Counted from the first letter of the stretch, positions 50,527 through 61,590 are shown. The stretch is 64,000 bases of DNA from Ferrovibrio xuzhouensis (GCF_042648965.1 NZ_JBHRYJ010000001.1:372001-436000); one strand, 5' to 3'. Numbers and translations: made by a program. Notes: generated from the sequence alone by a model not told the origin.

Positions 50527-51548
50527 CAACGATCCTTCGGAACCTTGCTGACGAAACTGTTGTCATACGTCCGCGCCAGATCGATCTTCGCCTGGCTCAC
50601 AGCGGAATTCTGCTGCGCAACCACCCTGAGCGCGGTATCGGCCGCCGTGTGGGAAATCCGACCGTCCGGCGAATAGGACGGACGCACGGCGGGGATCATC
50701 TTGACGTAAAGATCATGCTCGCCGCCCAGCAGGGATTCCTTCGGGATTGCGGCCAGCAGCTCTTCGTCGGTCGAATTCCTGATGAAATGCAGGGCACGGA
50801 CCATGGCATTGGTCAGCGCCTGGATCGTCTTCGGATTCTCCTTGATGAAATCCTCCTTGGCCGACAGGCTCGCCGCCGGCATCGGACCGCCATAGACGGC
50901 CGTCGTGCCGGCTTCGTTGCGGGTATCGACCTTGACCACGGCGAGACCCTGCGCCACCAGCAGCGAGGTGGCCGGATCGGCCTGCACAACGGCATCGACT
51001 TCGTTGTTCTTCATGGCTGCCACCACGCCGGCACCGGCGCCGACGCCGATGATGGCGACGTCATTGGGGCTCATGCCGGCTTTCGCCAGCAGCAGGTTCA
51101 CCATGATGTTCGTGCTCGAACCCGGCGAGGTGACGCCGATCTTCATGCCCTTCAGGTCGGCCGCGGTCTTGTACTTGTCGGCTTTGGCCGTGGCGACGCT
51201 GAGTGCGAAGCCGGGATAGCGGCCCTGCAGCACGAAGGTCTTCAGATACTGGCCGCGGGCCTGCAGGTTGATCATGTGCTCGTAGGCAGACGACAAAATG
51301 TCGGCGCTGCCGCCGACGACGGCCTGCACGGATTTGGAACCGCCCTGGAAATCGAGCACGCGGGCGTTCAGGCCTTCCGCTTTGAAATAGCCTTTCGATT
51401 CCGCGATGGTGAGCGGGAGATAATACAGCGCGACCTTGCCGCCGACCGCGATCGACACGTCAGGCTTTTCGACACTGTCCGCACGGGCGGCCAGCGCCGG
51501 CAACAAACCGGCAGCAATAATTGCAGCGGCAATAGCAAACTTTTTCAT
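50526..51548 (-). CDS. ABC transporter substrate-binding protein (NitT/TauT type)
   Basis: A 340-residue periplasmic binding protein with signal peptide about 1-23 (MKKFAIAAAIIAAGLLPALA). The mature part shows LYYLPLTIAESKGYFKAEGL and DLKGMKIGVTSPGSSTNIMV, typical of SsuA/TauA-like proteins. It is the first gene of the second transcription unit of the IclR-linked cluster, with a pair of palindromes 39-73 bp upstream. The ligand is unknown. Confidence 0.92.
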   Translation of the reverse strand: MKKFAIAAAIIAAGLLPALAARADSVEKPDVSIAVGGKVALYYLPLTIAESKGYFKAEGLNARVLDFQGGSKSVQAVVGGSADILSSAYEHMINLQARGQYLKTFVLQGRYPGFALSVATAKADKYKTAADLKGMKIGVTSPGSSTNIMVNLLLAKAGMSPNDVAIIGVGAGAGVVAAMKNNEVDAVVQADPATSLLVAQGLAVVKVDTRNEAGTTAVYGGPMPAASLSAKEDFIKENPKTIQALTNAMVRALHFIRNSTDEELLAAIPKESLLGGEHDLYVKMIPAVRPSYSPDGRISHTAADTALRVVAQQNSAVSQAKIDLARTYDNSFVSKVPKDR

Positions 51549-51586
51549 CGAGCCCTCCTGCTCATCTTTGCGTTTCCTCAGTATTG

Positions 51587-51621
51587 TTCTATTAGACAGA
51601 ACATCGTTTCTCTAAACAGAA
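51587..51621. promoter_or_regulatory. Tandem palindromes before the ABC operon (candidate IclR operator)
   Basis: TTCTATTAGACAGAA (51587-51601) and TTTCTCTAAACAGAA (51607-51621) start 20 bp apart, two helical turns. The first is an imperfect palindrome of form TTCTRT-N3-AYAGAA. The same pair layout recurs before the CoA-transferase gene at 55543-55577, next to the IclR gene. Confidence 0.7.
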
Positions 51622-51626
51622 TATGG

Positions 51627-54278
<2,652 letters not shown>

Positions 54279-54297
54279 GACGGTCGCCCCGTCGGCC

Positions 54298-55524
54298 TCA
54301 GGATGCGGCTCGGGCCTGCCCGGTGTCTCCGGGCATCGGCATGCCGATCACCTGCGCGGACGCGAGACGCTCGATATCGCTGCCCGAATACCCCAGCTCG
54401 GCCAGCAGCGCGGCGGTGCTTTCGCCAACGGCTGGCGGGTTGCTGCGCAGGTCGAAGCCGCTCTCGGCCAGATGGATGGGCAGGCGCGGAAGCTTGGTGT
54501 GAACGCCATTCGGCAGATCGGTCGGCAACAGCCCGGACGTCGCGGCCAGATGGGGATCGTCGAACAGATCTTCGGGCCGCGTGATGGGAGCAAAGGGGAT
54601 CTGCGCCCGGTCGCAGATCTCGGTCGCCTGTGCCAGGGTCAGTCCGGAGAAATAGCGGCTCAGTTCGGCCACCAGCAGCGGACGCTGTTCGATGCGCTGG
54701 TTGTTGGTGGCGAAGGCCGGGTTTTCGGCCAGATCCGGCCGGGCGATCACCTGGCAGAACCGCTGCCAGTGCTTGTCGGTCGTGATGCCGACAAAGATCT
54801 GCCGGCTGTCGACGGTCTGGAACGGCTCATAGATCGCCCAGGCCGAAACCCGCTCCGGCATCGGCGGAACCGGTTCGGCGGATTGCGCCGCATAGCAGAG
54901 ATGCTGCCCCATCAGGAAGACCGCCGTCTCGAACAGCGCGCTTTCGACGAGTTGGCCGCGCCCCGAGACATCGCGGCTGCGCAGCGCCGTCAGGATCGCG
55001 ATCACCGCGAACATGCCGCCGGTAATGTCCACCACCGAGGTGCCGGCCCGCAGCGGCCGGCCGGTCGGCCCGGTCATGAAGGCCAGGCCGGTCATCATCT
55101 GCACCACCTCGTCGAGTGCGAGGCGGTTCTTGTACGGGCCGTCGAGGAAGCCCTTGAGACTGGCATAGATCAGGCGCGGATTGCGCTGGCCGACCACGGC
55201 ATAGTCGAGGCCCAGGCGCTCCATCGTGCCGGGCGCGAAATTCTCGATCAGCACGTCGGCCTTCTCGAGCAGCCGGCCGATGATCTCATGGCCTTCCGGC
55301 GTTTTGAGGTCGACCGCGAGGCTGCGTTTGTTGCGGTTGAAATAGCCGAAATAGCCGAGGCCGAAGCCCTTGAGATAGCGCGTCGGATCGCCCTTCGGCG
55401 CCGGCTCGATCTTGATGACTTCCGCGCCGAGATCAGCAAGGATCATCCCGCAGGACGGTCCCATCACGGTATGGCCGAAATCGAGCACGCGAATCCCGCT
55501 GAGGGGAAGGTTTTTGTCCGACAT
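54298..55524 (-). CDS. CoA-transferase family III (CaiB/BaiF)
   Basis: A 408-residue class III CoA-transferase. LSGIRVLDFGHTVMGPSCGM, ADLGAEVIKIEP, NRNKRSLAVDLKTPEG, and the nucleophile Asp in KNRLALDEVVQMMTG are family features. It would move CoA from a donor such as succinyl-CoA onto a carboxylate. It starts the first transcription unit of the cluster, 19 bp before the aconitase, and diverges from the IclR gene across 141 bp with a tandem operator near its start. Confidence 0.92.
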   Translation of the reverse strand: MSDKNLPLSGIRVLDFGHTVMGPSCGMILADLGAEVIKIEPAPKGDPTRYLKGFGLGYFGYFNRNKRSLAVDLKTPEGHEIIGRLLEKADVLIENFAPGTMERLGLDYAVVGQRNPRLIYASLKGFLDGPYKNRLALDEVVQMMTGLAFMTGPTGRPLRAGTSVVDITGGMFAVIAILTALRSRDVSGRGQLVESALFETAVFLMGQHLCYAAQSAEPVPPMPERVSAWAIYEPFQTVDSRQIFVGITTDKHWQRFCQVIARPDLAENPAFATNNQRIEQRPLLVAELSRYFSGLTLAQATEICDRAQIPFAPITRPEDLFDDPHLAATSGLLPTDLPNGVHTKLPRLPIHLAESGFDLRSNPPAVGESTAALLAELGYSGSDIERLASAQVIGMPMPGDTGQARAAS

Positions 55525-55542
55525 AGGCGTTTCCAGCTATTG

Positions 55543-55577
55543 TTCTATCTGACAGAATACTATTCTGTATAGTAGAA
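55543..55577. promoter_or_regulatory. Tandem palindromes between CoA-transferase and IclR genes
   Basis: TTCTATCTGACAGAA (55543-55557) and TTCTGTATAGTAGAA (55563-55577) are imperfect palindromes of form TTCTRT-N3-AYAGAA or close to it, starting 20 bp apart. They sit just upstream of the CoA-transferase start. The match to 51587-51621 supports a two-dimer IclR operator. Confidence 0.75.
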
Positions 55578-55665
55578 TATCCTTCCTGCTTCGTGTCAAC
55601 CTGTTTGCACGGCAGGGAATTTCCAGCCATACCGGACATTCAAAAATCGGGTTTCACATCGAGCC

Positions 55666-56454
55666 ATGCCGAGAAAAAAAGCCCTGCCGGCGCCGCAGAC
55701 CGACAGTTCAGCCCCCGCCAAAAGCAGCGGCGGCGTCGACGCCGTCGACCGCGCGGTCACCATCCTGCGCTGCTTCTCCGACCGCGACCCCTCGCTCAGT
55801 CTCGCCGAGCTGGCCGCGCGAACCGGCTATTACAAGAGCACGATCCTGCGCCTGATCACCTCGCTGGAGCGCGCCAGTTTCCTGGTCCGCCTGCCCGACA
55901 AATCATTTGCGCTGGGCTCGGAACTGATGCGGCTCGGCGCTGCCTACCAGCACAGCTTCCGCCTCGAGACGCATGTCCGCCCGGCCCTGAAATCGCTGCT
56001 CGGCGAAACCCGCGAAAGCGCCTCGTTCTTCATCCGCGACCAGGATATGCGGATCTGCCTGTTTCGCGAGGATTCGGCGCATACCATCCGCGACCATGTC
56101 CGCGAGGGCGACCGGCTGATCCTGAACCAGGGCGCCGCCGGTCATGTCCTGCTGCGTTTCGACCCGGCACAGAACAGCGAACTGGGCCTGCAGGCGCAAT
56201 TCAAGGACCTGCCGCTGTTCTCCTACGGCGAGCGCGACGCGGAAACCGCGGCGGCCGCCGTGCCGGTCTATGCGGCACGGGGCGGCCGGACCTCGCTGGC
56301 CGGCGCCCTGACCATCTCGGGCCCGCGCACCCGCTTCACGCCGCAGACCACGCCGCAAATCGGCAAACTGCTGCTCGAAGCAGGCCGCAACCTGTCTTTC
56401 GCCCTTGGCGGCGGCACCATGTGGAACACGCTGAGCGGCACGAAGACGCCATAA
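55666..56454 (+). CDS. IclR family transcriptional regulator
   Basis: A 262-residue regulator. The N-terminal winged helix (about 22-85) has VDAVDRAVTILRCFSDRDPS and LSLAELAARTGYYKSTILRL. The C-terminal effector domain (about 98-250) has RDHVREGDRLILNQGAAGHV and ALTISGPRTRF. It is divergent from the CoA-transferase gene. The tandem TTCTRT-N3-AYAGAA sites at 55543-55577 and 51587-51621 are its likely targets. The effector is probably a pathway acid. Confidence 0.92.
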   Translation: MPRKKALPAPQTDSSAPAKSSGGVDAVDRAVTILRCFSDRDPSLSLAELAARTGYYKSTILRLITSLERASFLVRLPDKSFALGSELMRLGAAYQHSFRLETHVRPALKSLLGETRESASFFIRDQDMRICLFREDSAHTIRDHVREGDRLILNQGAAGHVLLRFDPAQNSELGLQAQFKDLPLFSYGERDAETAAAAVPVYAARGGRTSLAGALTISGPRTRFTPQTTPQIGKLLLEAGRNLSFALGGGTMWNTLSGTKTP

Positions 56455-56486
56455 CAGGCAAGGCCGGGCACCTCGGTCGGTGGCCC

Positions 56487-56521
56487 GCCCGCCGGACAGG
56501 TCGAAAACCGCTCCGGCGGGC
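56487..56521 (+). other. Hairpin after the IclR gene
   Basis: GCCCGCCGGA (56487-56496) pairs perfectly with TCCGGCGGGC (56512-56521) around a 15-base loop. It lies 33 bp after the IclR stop and probably ends its mRNA, though no T-run follows. Confidence 0.45.
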
Positions 56522-56595
56522 AAGCCTGGAAAATCTACTGAGTTGCCCAACACTCAACGCCGGGTCGGCGCCATGCCGGTTGCCGTGCCGCGCAC

Positions 56596-56844
56596 CGGCA
56601 GGAGACGGAGGCCCTGCTCGACGCCGGCGCCGCCCATGTCATCGCCGCGGCCGAGGAAGGCCTCGGCGCGCGCCTCGCCGCAATCGCCGGCCCGGAGGGC
56701 GTGCGGGTGGTGTTCGACCCGATCGGCGGCCCGGCCTTCGAGCCGCTGACCGCGGCGATGGCGCGCGGCAGCTTGGCCTCCGGCGCCCTCAAGCCGCTGA
56801 TCGACCGGACCTTCCCCTTCGAGCAGATCGTGGTGACGCTCTGA
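56596..56844 (+). pseudogene. Fragment of an MDR quinone/alcohol oxidoreductase with internal deletions
   Basis: In the frame ending at TGA 56844 the sequence reads ETEALLDAGAAHVIAAAEE, then VRVVFDPIGGPAFEPLTAAM, then LASGALKPLIDRTFPFEQIV and VTL. These are consecutive landmarks of the nucleotide-binding half of an NADPH:quinone oxidoreductase, but the stretches normally between AAM and ASGALKP, and between FEQIV and the C-terminal VTL, are missing. The N-terminal half is also gone. It is a relic with no likely product. Confidence 0.7.
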
Positions 56845-57000
56845 CCCGTCATGGGACCGCCGGCCCGGGGATCGCCGCCACGGGCCGGCGGTCCCGCATT
56901 GACCATTTGTTGGGCAGCGGCTGCGTCGTTCTGACGCATTTCGCTGCGACGCGCGGGGCCCGGGAGCGGCTAAATGCCGGACCCGGGCGGCGATCCGGCC

Positions 57001-57018
57001 TTGGCACGATCCGTGCTT
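57001..57018 (+). promoter_or_regulatory. Sigma-54 promoter of the nitrite-channel operon
   Basis: TTGGCACGATCCGTGCTT has GG at 57003-57004 and GC at 57015-57016, ten bases apart, matching the -24/-12 sigma-54 element. It is 189 bp before the channel gene ATG, leaving a structured leader. Sigma-54 use fits nitrogen (NtrC-type) control. The stretch 56845-57000 before it shows no gene. Confidence 0.8.
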
Positions 57019-57033
57019 TCCTCTCTGGCTATC

Positions 57034-57134
57034 CAGGCCAACGATGGCCTGATTGTCTGGCTAACGACGGCCCGATCCGGCAGGCGTGTATCGCCTGCGG
57101 CTTGCTCCACACATGGGATGAAGACCTTCATCCC
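57034..57134 (+). promoter_or_regulatory. Structured leader with two A/G hexaloop hairpins (ANTAR/NasT-type)
   Basis: P1: CAGGCC (57034-57039), loop AACGAT, GGCCTG (57046-57051). P2: GGCT (57059-57062), loop AACGAC, GGCC (57069-57072), extended by two outer pairs past a mismatch. Both hexaloops have A at position 1 and G at position 4, the pattern bound by ANTAR antiterminators. A 7-bp hairpin (57080-57098) and a 9-bp perfect hairpin GGGATGAAG/CTTCATCCC (57115-57134) follow. A classical U-run terminator is not evident. Confidence 0.55.
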
Positions 57135-57206
57135 GGTCTCCGCTGCGCGGAAACCGGGGCGCGGGATCGGGTGGATTGTCTCTGCAAATCCGAAAAGGGG
57201 ACTGTT

Positions 57207-58028
57207 ATGGCGTATCTGTTGCCTTCCGAGTTTGTCACCAAGATGATCGATGCGGGTGAGTCGAAGGTCTTCATGTCGACCCGCGACACGCTGATCCGTG
57301 CCTTCATGGCCGGCGCCATCCTCGCACTCGCCGCCGCCTTCGCGGTGATGGTGAACGTGCAGACCGGTTATCCGATCATCGGCGCGATCCTGTTCCCGAT
57401 CGGCTTCTGCATGCTCTACCTGCTGGGCTTCGACCTGCTGACCGGCGTCTTCGTGCTGTCGCCGCTGGCGCTGTTCGACAAGCGCCCGGGCGTCACCATC
57501 GGCGGCGTGCTACGCAACTGGGGCTTGGTTTTTGTCGGCAATTTCGCCGGCGCTTTCACTGTCGCCGTGATGATGGCCGTCTACTATACCTACGGCTTCC
57601 AGACGCCGCCGGACAAGGTCGGCACCGTCATCTCGCATATCGGCGAGGCCCGTACGCTCGGCTATGCCAAATACGGTGCGGCCGGCATGCTGACCCTGTT
57701 CCTGCGCGGCGTGATGTGCAACTGGATGGTCTCCACCGGCGTGGTCGGCGCGATGATCTCCACCACGGTCAGCGGCAAGGTGATCGCCATGTGGATGCCG
57801 ATCATGCTGTTCTTCGCCATGGTCTTCGAGCATTCGGTGGTGAACATGTTCCTGTTCCCCTCGGCCCTGCTGATGGGCGGCAGCTTCTCGGTCATGGACT
57901 ACATCATCTGGAACGAGATCCCGACCGTTGTCGGCAACCTGGTCGGCGGCCTCGCCTTCACCGGCCTGACGCTGTACTCGACCCATGCGCGGACCGCACC
58001 GAAGCGCAACCTGAAGATTGCCGCCTGA
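57207..58028 (+). CDS. Formate/nitrite transporter family channel
   Basis: A 273-residue FNT-family membrane channel with six helices. It opens with the amphipathic LPSEFVTKMIDAGESKV, and has the pore loops GFDLLTGVFVLSPLAL and FLRGVMCNWMV, and FEHSVVNMFLFPSALLMGG near the end, as in NirC and FocA. The sigma-54 promoter, the ANTAR-like leader and the adjoining kinase-phosphatase gene favour nitrite uptake for assimilation over formate. The ATG at 57207 has AAAAGGGG seven bases upstream. An apparent longer open frame reaching back through the IclR gene is not real. Confidence 0.9.
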   Translation: MAYLLPSEFVTKMIDAGESKVFMSTRDTLIRAFMAGAILALAAAFAVMVNVQTGYPIIGAILFPIGFCMLYLLGFDLLTGVFVLSPLALFDKRPGVTIGGVLRNWGLVFVGNFAGAFTVAVMMAVYYTYGFQTPPDKVGTVISHIGEARTLGYAKYGAAGMLTLFLRGVMCNWMVSTGVVGAMISTTVSGKVIAMWMPIMLFFAMVFEHSVVNMFLFPSALLMGGSFSVMDYIIWNEIPTVVGNLVGGLAFTGLTLYSTHARTAPKRNLKIAA

Positions 58029-58046
58029 GCGATCGGACCGGACGGA

Positions 58047-58080
58047 AGCCTCCGCCGGCGACGGCGGAGGCTTTTGTTCT
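58047..58080 (+). terminator. Intrinsic terminator between channel and kinase genes
   Basis: AGCCTCCGCC, loop GGCGAC, GGCGGAGGCT, then TTTGTTCT. It lies 18 bp after the channel stop and 14 bp before the kinase start. It may allow partial readthrough, lowering kinase relative to channel. Confidence 0.75.
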
Positions 58081-58093
58081 GTATGATGCCGGG

Positions 58094-59833
58094 ATGTCAC
58101 GCCAGTTGACGATATCGGTCGGGCAGCATTCCGACCGCGGCCGCAAGGAAACCAACCAGGATTTCCACGGCATCGTCATTCCCGCCGAGCCGCTGCTGAG
58201 CAGCAAGGGCATCGCCGTCGCGCTCGCCGACGGCATCAGCAGCAGCGACGTCAGCCAGATCGCCAGCGAATCGGCGGTGAAGGGCTTCCTCGAGGATTAT
58301 TACTGCACGTCCGACGCCTGGTCGGTGAAGACCTCGGCGCAACGCGTGCTGGACGCCACCAATTCCTGGCTGCATGCCCAGACGCGGCGCGGCCGCGATC
58401 CTTACGATCGCGACCGCGGCTATGTCTGCACGCTCAGCGCCATGGTCATCAAGTCGGCCACCGCGCATCTGTTTCATGTCGGCGATTCCCGCATCTGGCG
58501 GCTCGGCGGCCAGACCCTCGAACAGCTGACCGAGGATCACCGGATCGTCGTCTCGTCGCAGCAGAGCTATCTCGGCCGCGCACTCGGCATCAATCCGCAG
58601 CTCGAGATCGACTATCTCGCCGTGCCGGTCGCGGCCGGCGACATCTTCCTGCTGGCCACCGACGGTATCCACGAATACGTCGCGCCCGGCTTCATGGCAT
58701 CCGCCATCCGCGCGCAGGCCGGCGACCTCGATGGCGCCGCCGCCCTGATCGTGCAGGAGGCCCTGCAGCAGGGCAGCCCGGACAACCTGACCCTGCAGAT
58801 CGTCCGCATCGACAGCCTGCCGGACCCGGGCGCCGACGAGGTGGCCGGGCAGATTTCCGGCCTGGCGCTGCCGCCATTGCCCGAGCCGCGGGCCCTGTTC
58901 GACGGCTACCGCATCATCCGCGAACTGCATGGCAGCAGCCGCAGCCACATCTACCTCGCCACCGATCCCGAAACGCAGGCGCTGGTCGCGCTGAAACTGC
59001 CCTCCATCGACCTGCGCCACGATCCGGATTACCTGCGGCGCTTCCTGATGGAGGAATGGGTGGCGCGCCGCCTCAACAGCGCCCATGTGCTGAAGCCCTG
59101 CCCGCCGACCCGGCAGCGCAGCTATCTCTATGTCGCCACCGAATTCGTCGACGGCCAGACCCTGACCCAGTGGATGACCGACCACCCGCGGCCCGGCCTC
59201 GAGACGGTGCGCGACATCGTCGAGCAGATCGCCCGCGGCCTGCAGGCGTTTCACCGCATGGAGATGCTGCACCAGGACCTGCGGCCGGAGAACATCATGA
59301 TCGACCGCACCGGCACGGTGAAGATCATCGATTTCGGCGCCGTGCGGGTGGCCGGCGTCGCCGAAAGCGCCGCGCCGGATGCTCCGGAGGATATCCTCGG
59401 CACCGTGCAGTATACCGCACCGGAGTATTTTCTCGGCGAGGGCGGCTCGCCCGGCTCGGACATCTTCTCGCTCGGCGTCATCGCCTACCAGATGCTGACC
59501 GGCCGCCTGCCCTATGGCACGGCGGCGGCGCGCGTGCGCAGCCGGGCGGCGCTGCGCCGGCTGGCTTATCTGCCCGCCGCCGATGACGACCGCGAGATTC
59601 CGGCCTGGATCGATGCCGTGCTGCGCAGGGCGGTGCATCCGGATCCATTGCGGCGCTATGCCGAACTCTCCGAATTCACCCACGACCTGCGCCACCCGAA
59701 CCGCACCCTGGCCGGCCGTGGCGCGGCGCCGCTGCTCGCGCGCAGCCCGCTGGCTTTCTGGAAGGGCGTGGCGGCAATCCTTGCCGGCACCGTCGTCCTG
59801 CTGCTGGTCGCGCTCGGCCTGCAGCACGGTTGA
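58094..59833 (+). CDS. Bifunctional protein Ser/Thr phosphatase (PP2C) - kinase, membrane anchored
   Basis: A 579-residue fusion. PP2C domain (about 1-240): RKETNQDFHG, ALADGISSSD, FHVGDSRIWRL, LLATDGIHEYV and GSPDNLTLQIV carry the metal-binding Asp residues. Kinase domain (about 265-520): VALKLPSID with the ATP Lys, LHQDLRPEN (catalytic loop, HQD for HRD), KIIDFGAVR (DFG), and GTVQYTAPEYF (APE). A C-terminal membrane helix (about 553-575) anchors it. Such fusions are often next to nitrate/nitrite transporter genes. It likely controls the channel or nitrogen proteins by phosphorylation. The start ATG at 58094 is close after a terminator. Confidence 0.93.
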   Translation: MSRQLTISVGQHSDRGRKETNQDFHGIVIPAEPLLSSKGIAVALADGISSSDVSQIASESAVKGFLEDYYCTSDAWSVKTSAQRVLDATNSWLHAQTRRGRDPYDRDRGYVCTLSAMVIKSATAHLFHVGDSRIWRLGGQTLEQLTEDHRIVVSSQQSYLGRALGINPQLEIDYLAVPVAAGDIFLLATDGIHEYVAPGFMASAIRAQAGDLDGAAALIVQEALQQGSPDNLTLQIVRIDSLPDPGADEVAGQISGLALPPLPEPRALFDGYRIIRELHGSSRSHIYLATDPETQALVALKLPSIDLRHDPDYLRRFLMEEWVARRLNSAHVLKPCPPTRQRSYLYVATEFVDGQTLTQWMTDHPRPGLETVRDIVEQIARGLQAFHRMEMLHQDLRPENIMIDRTGTVKIIDFGAVRVAGVAESAAPDAPEDILGTVQYTAPEYFLGEGGSPGSDIFSLGVIAYQMLTGRLPYGTAAARVRSRAALRRLAYLPAADDDREIPAWIDAVLRRAVHPDPLRRYAELSEFTHDLRHPNRTLAGRGAAPLLARSPLAFWKGVAAILAGTVVLLLVALGLQHG

Positions 59834-59865
59834 TCCCGCCCGGGCCGCCGGGCTAGCCTTGCGGC

Positions 59866-60324
59866 ATGAGCGCCGCCCTGACCGAGACCGACCGCCGCTT
59901 CCTGCGCCTCGCCTATGACCAGGCGAAGCTCGGCTACGAGGAAGGCGGCTGCCCGATTGGCAGCGTGCTGGCCGAGGGCGACCGCCTGATCGCCGCCGGC
60001 CGCAACCGCCGTGTCCAGGAGGGCGACCCGATCGCCCATGGCGAGATGGACTGCCTGCGCCGCGCCGGCCGGCAGAAGAGCTACCGCCGGATGACGCTCT
60101 ACACCTCGCTGTCGCCCTGCATGATGTGCACCGGCACCATCCTGCAGTTCGGTATCCCGCGCGTCGTCATCGGCGAGGCGCAGAACTTCGCCGGCAACCC
60201 GGATTTCCTGCGCCAGCATGGTGTCGAGGTGCTGGTCGCCGACGATGCCGACTGCGTCGCGCTGATGCGCCGCTTCATTGCCGAGAAGCCCGAACTCTGG
60301 GCCGAGGACATCGCCGAGGACTAG
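59866..60324 (+). CDS. Cytosine deaminase-like zinc deaminase (Fcy1 type)
   Basis: A 152-residue zinc-dependent nucleobase/nucleoside deaminase. Zinc residues are in PIAHGEMDCLR (His-x-Glu) and LSPCMMCTGTIL (PCxxC). The stretch LYTSLSPCMMCTGTILQFGI then PRVVIGEAQNFAGN, and the tail FIAEKPELWAEDI, closely resemble yeast cytosine deaminase rather than bacterial CodA or tRNA adenosine deaminase. It could salvage cytosine nitrogen, which fits the nitrogen-related neighbours. The ATG is 32 bp after the kinase stop, perhaps the same transcript. Confidence 0.85.
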   Translation: MSAALTETDRRFLRLAYDQAKLGYEEGGCPIGSVLAEGDRLIAAGRNRRVQEGDPIAHGEMDCLRRAGRQKSYRRMTLYTSLSPCMMCTGTILQFGIPRVVIGEAQNFAGNPDFLRQHGVEVLVADDADCVALMRRFIAEKPELWAEDIAED

Positions 60325-60330
60325 AACCGG

Positions 60331-61512
60331 TCAGTGCAGCCTGGTCCGATCGGCCGGCATCGCGGCATGCAGCTCGCCATGGCCCGGCCGGTGCGCCGGC
60401 AGGGTGTCGAGCACGGCAATCAGGAAGACCGTCGCGAAGACGCAGGCCGCAAAGGCCACCACGCTGAGGGCCAGTGCGCGGTTCTTCGGCCGGGTCTGGG
60501 CGACCAGCGCCGCCGCCGTGGTCGGCACCGGCGCGCTGCCGCGCGGACCGGGCAGACCGGCCTGCCGGCGCTCGTCGAGCAGGGTTTCATGCCGGCCCCA
60601 CATATGGATGACCAGCAGGATGGCGATCAGGCACATCATGCTGCTTGGAATCCAGATGATGATGCCGCCGATATGCTCGTCGGTGATCGCCGACAGCCCG
60701 TAGAGGCGGCCAAGGGTGTCGTAGGCCGTATACAGCACGTCATGCTTCAGGGCGGTATAGCCGCCGAGGATGATGTTGGAGAGAATCGCCAGCCACAGCA
60801 TCATCAGCCGCATGCCGTGGCGCAGGCCCTGCGGCGGCGGGCGGCGGTCGAGCACCAGCCACCAGAACAACAGGCCGGCGACCAGCATGGTGACATGCAT
60901 CAGATAGTGGATGCCGTCGTTCAGCAGCGCCGCATTGTGCCAGCGCGGCACTTCCCAGGCGTAGAGCGAGACGATGAAGGTTGCCATCGCCACCACCGGA
61001 TGGGCGAGGAAACCGAAGACGGCCTGCACACTGCGATTGGTCATCACCGGCACCAGCACGGTGCGACGGGCGCCGGCCGGCAGCCCCGCGGTCAGGATGC
61101 CCTGCGGCCAGGCCAGTGCGATCAGCATCGGCCCGATCATGCGCAGCAGCAGATGCTGGATCTGGTGGACGAAGAACAGCCGCTCGGCGACCGGATCGAC
61201 CGGCGACTGCAGCGCGATGAAGACGGCAGCGAGACCGGCGAAGAAAGCCACATGCCGCCAGGCCGGGACCGGCTGGGCGGCATTGGCGCGGCGCAGCAGG
61301 CCGGCGATATAGCAGGCGGCCACCAGCAGGGTCGGAATGACGATATCGGGCGTCAGGTCCCAGGCCGTCCAGGCGGTCGCCTCGGTGAGGTCTTCGCCGC
61401 CATGCGCGAAAGCCGGCCAGGCGGTCAGCAGGACGAGCAGCGGCACACAAACCGATGCCGCCGCCGACAGCCGACCATCCTCCCGGAACCCCGTATCGGT
61501 TTCTGCAGACAC
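60331..61512 (-). CDS. Cytochrome c oxidase assembly factor CtaG-like (caa3_CtaG) membrane protein
   Basis: A 393-residue membrane protein with a signal-like segment at about 15-36 followed by HGGEDLTEAT and seven or eight helices. QSPVDPVAERLFFVHQIQHL then LLRMIGPMLIALAWPQG is the hallmark of the caa3_CtaG family, which aids copper or subunit assembly of terminal oxidases. Ends with a His-rich tail. It converges on the deaminase gene. An oxidase operon is not present in this window. Confidence 0.88.
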   Translation of the reverse strand: MSAETDTGFREDGRLSAAASVCVPLLVLLTAWPAFAHGGEDLTEATAWTAWDLTPDIVIPTLLVAACYIAGLLRRANAAQPVPAWRHVAFFAGLAAVFIALQSPVDPVAERLFFVHQIQHLLLRMIGPMLIALAWPQGILTAGLPAGARRTVLVPVMTNRSVQAVFGFLAHPVVAMATFIVSLYAWEVPRWHNAALLNDGIHYLMHVTMLVAGLLFWWLVLDRRPPPQGLRHGMRLMMLWLAILSNIILGGYTALKHDVLYTAYDTLGRLYGLSAITDEHIGGIIIWIPSSMMCLIAILLVIHMWGRHETLLDERRQAGLPGPRGSAPVPTTAAALVAQTRPKNRALALSVVAFAACVFATVFLIAVLDTLPAHRPGHGELHAAMPADRTRLH

Positions 61513-61590
61513 AACCTCTGCAGTGTCCGCTCCATGCCCGGCAGGCTCAATGCGGCGCAGGGTCGCAGCCGCATGTGCCGCAGCCGCGGG

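Noticed and set aside
55593..58028. An open frame of about 811 codons running through the IclR gene, spacer and nitrite channel
   Set aside because: It is out of frame with IclR and becomes real only from the channel ATG at 57207. The upstream part is Arg/Pro-rich shadow translation of a GC-rich sequence.
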